Source of the DNA: Alphaproteobacteria bacterium UBA1908
GTDB lineage: Bacteria > Pseudomonadota > Alphaproteobacteria > Caedimonadales > UBA1908
Reading direction: 5' to 3'
Length of the DNA stretch: 6,499 nucleotides
Assembly: GCA_002337525.1 (NCBI GenBank)
Contig: DDGG01000008.1
Location: forward strand, 1-6,499
Shown piece by piece: positions 5,817 to 6,499 of this stretch. Position 1 is the first letter of the stretch. Each line of letters opens with the position of its first letter. The notes beneath the pieces were generated by a model. It was not told the DNA's origin and searched no databases. It worked only from the letters and a program-made list of their open reading frames with translations. The translations under genes were made by a program, and so were the position numbers.

Positions 5817-6275
5817 ATGAAGATATTTTTGAAATTGGCCTTACCTGCTTTAGTATTTTCCTGGACAATTACATCGTCCTGGTCTCATATACCACCCTCC
5901 GATGCGATTCCACCGCAAGAAACAGGTTGTCCCGTTATTAAATTTGTCTCGCCTCAGTTTCAGGAACTGGCAGAATTAAAGAAAGGGAAGGTTGTAACAC
6001 TTGGGGGTAAACAATGGGTTAATGCTCTTCTATTGCATGAAGAATTAAAGGCTCCTGATTTGCTTGGATATCATCATTATGACCACAAGCTTGGCAGGGG
6101 CATCGAATTTGCAGGAGTTTCAAATATTCTAAAACATCCTATGTGTTTATATTATTATTCAATCAGTGAATCGATTAGAAGCTATCCCAGAAGTTTACTC
6201 CTGATACAAAAAAAACATTATGATGAGTTAAAAACACAGCCGAATCTGAAAAATCTATGGGGTTTAATAAAATAG
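5817..6275 (+). CDS. Small exported protein of unknown function with two cysteines
   Basis: I do not recognise a named family. ATG 5817 has GGAGA (5806-5810) 6 nt upstream. The 152-residue product begins with a Sec-type signal peptide: Lys-bearing MKIFLK, hydrophobic LALPALVFSWTI (7-18), and a probable cleavage after SWS (21-23). The mature part starts with a Pro-rich stretch and has only two cysteines, in GCPVIKF (37-43) and HPMCLYYY (107-114). They could form one disulfide in the periplasm or outside the cell. Between them lie GKVVTLGGKQW (57-67), a His/Tyr-rich GYHHYDHKLG (84-93) and IEFAGVSNIL (96-105). The C-terminal third is basic. There is no membrane segment besides the signal peptide and no lipobox. 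It is transcribed away from flagellin, with 476 bp between the two starts, so shared control is possible but not shown. The gene call is good; the function is open. Confidence 0.8.
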   Translation: MKIFLKLALPALVFSWTITSSWSHIPPSDAIPPQETGCPVIKFVSPQFQELAELKKGKVVTLGGKQWVNALLLHEELKAPDLLGYHHYDHKLGRGIEFAGVSNILKHPMCLYYYSISESIRSYPRSLLLIQKKHYDELKTQPNLKNLWGLIK

Positions 6276-6310
6276 GATTAACGACCACGTTATTAAGAAA
6301 AAAAGAAGTG

Positions 6311-6335
6311 CTTCCAAATGGCGGGGAAGGGTTTT
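6311..6335 (+). terminator. Weak possible terminator behind the small secreted gene
   Basis: CTTCC (6311-6315) and GGAAG (6325-6329) form a 5-bp stem with a 9-nt loop, followed by GG and four T, then CATTTTC. It lies 35 bp past the stop at 6275. The stem is short and the T-tract poor, so this is only a possibility. The rest of 6276-6439 shows nothing I can support. Confidence 0.22.
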
Positions 6336-6439
6336 CATTTTCTGGAAGGATGTTTTGTGGCTGATATCCCGGACCTGCCTGAAGAGGCTCTAAGAATATT
6401 TTAGACAATTCAGGGGAAGCATATAATTAATATCTGGAA

Positions 6440-6499
6440 TGGGGCGAGTGACCGGAATTGAACCGGCGACCTCCAGTGCCACAAACTGGCGCTCTAACC
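6440..6499 (-). tRNA. tRNA-His (GTG anticodon), 5' part beyond the window
   Basis: Read on the minus strand, the fragment starts in the D-loop (GGTTAGAGC) and is complete to an encoded CCA (6442-6440). The anticodon stem is CCAGT/ACTGG (6489-6485 and 6477-6473) with loop TTGTGGC, placing anticodon GTG at 6482-6480. The T-arm is GCCGG TTCAATT CCGGT. The acceptor 3' strand is CACTCGC with discriminator C73 at 6443, the histidine identity base that pairs with G-1. About 17 nt, including the acceptor 5' strand, lie outside the window. No obvious terminator follows on the minus strand. Confidence 0.93.

Noticed and set aside
5659..5868. Minus-strand open frame of 69 codons near the orphan terminator
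   Set aside because: It overlaps the start of the small secreted gene, has AT-driven composition (Ile, Asn, Lys, Leu) and no SD that I could support. It could be the missing gene of the terminator, but the evidence is too thin.
6318..6404. Plus-strand 28-codon frame ending in DIPDLPEEALRIF
   Set aside because: It is very short, has no SD, and a stop lies only 8 codons upstream. Possibly a gene remnant but not supportable.
6175..6408. Minus-strand open frame of 77 codons behind the small secreted gene
   Set aside because: It overlaps the 3' end of that gene, and its product shows no motif or signal peptide.

Overview
The window carries a flagellar filament module from a flagellated Gram-negative bacterium of moderate-to-low GC, probably a proteobacterium. 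Four genes lie on the minus strand in the order flagellin, a small FlaG-like protein, fliD, fliS (5340 down to 934). This is the familiar flagellin-flaG-fliD-fliS order of many polarly flagellated bacteria. FliS chaperones flagellin and FliD, FliD caps the growing filament, and the flagellin forms it. The lineage is not certain. A partial minus-strand tRNA-His at the right edge keeps C73, which argues against the alphaproteobacterial groups that have lost the G-1:C73 pair. Small secreted proteins next to a flagellar locus would suit a host-associated bacterium, but that is inference.

Left part (1-933): reading the minus strand codon by codon shows a frame with no stop from 741 to the left edge. 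It contains an ATG at 508 with an SD-like AAGGGG and a classic signal peptide. This is a truncated gene for an exported, arginine-rich protein with no lysine in its visible mature part. Between it and fliS lie 425 bases without a gene, holding two candidate promoters and a hairpin around the start codon.

Centre (934-5340): fliS and fliD are 22 bp apart and probably cotranscribed. The FlaG-like gene and fliD are separated by 121 bp with a possible promoter. A hairpin followed by a T-rich tract ends the flagellin transcript at about 3790-3827, so flagellin is probably its own unit, with the FlaG-like gene having a weak sigma-28-like promoter.

Right part (5341-6499): the flagellin promoter region has a sigma-54-like GG-N10-GC element and two copies of a small palindromic box. 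Further upstream is a strong minus-strand terminator with no recognisable gene feeding it, a possible attenuator or small-RNA end. Next comes a divergent plus-strand gene for a small exported protein with two cysteines, of unknown function, then the 3' part of tRNA-His(GTG). I found no insertion sequence, CRISPR array, integrase or defence gene.
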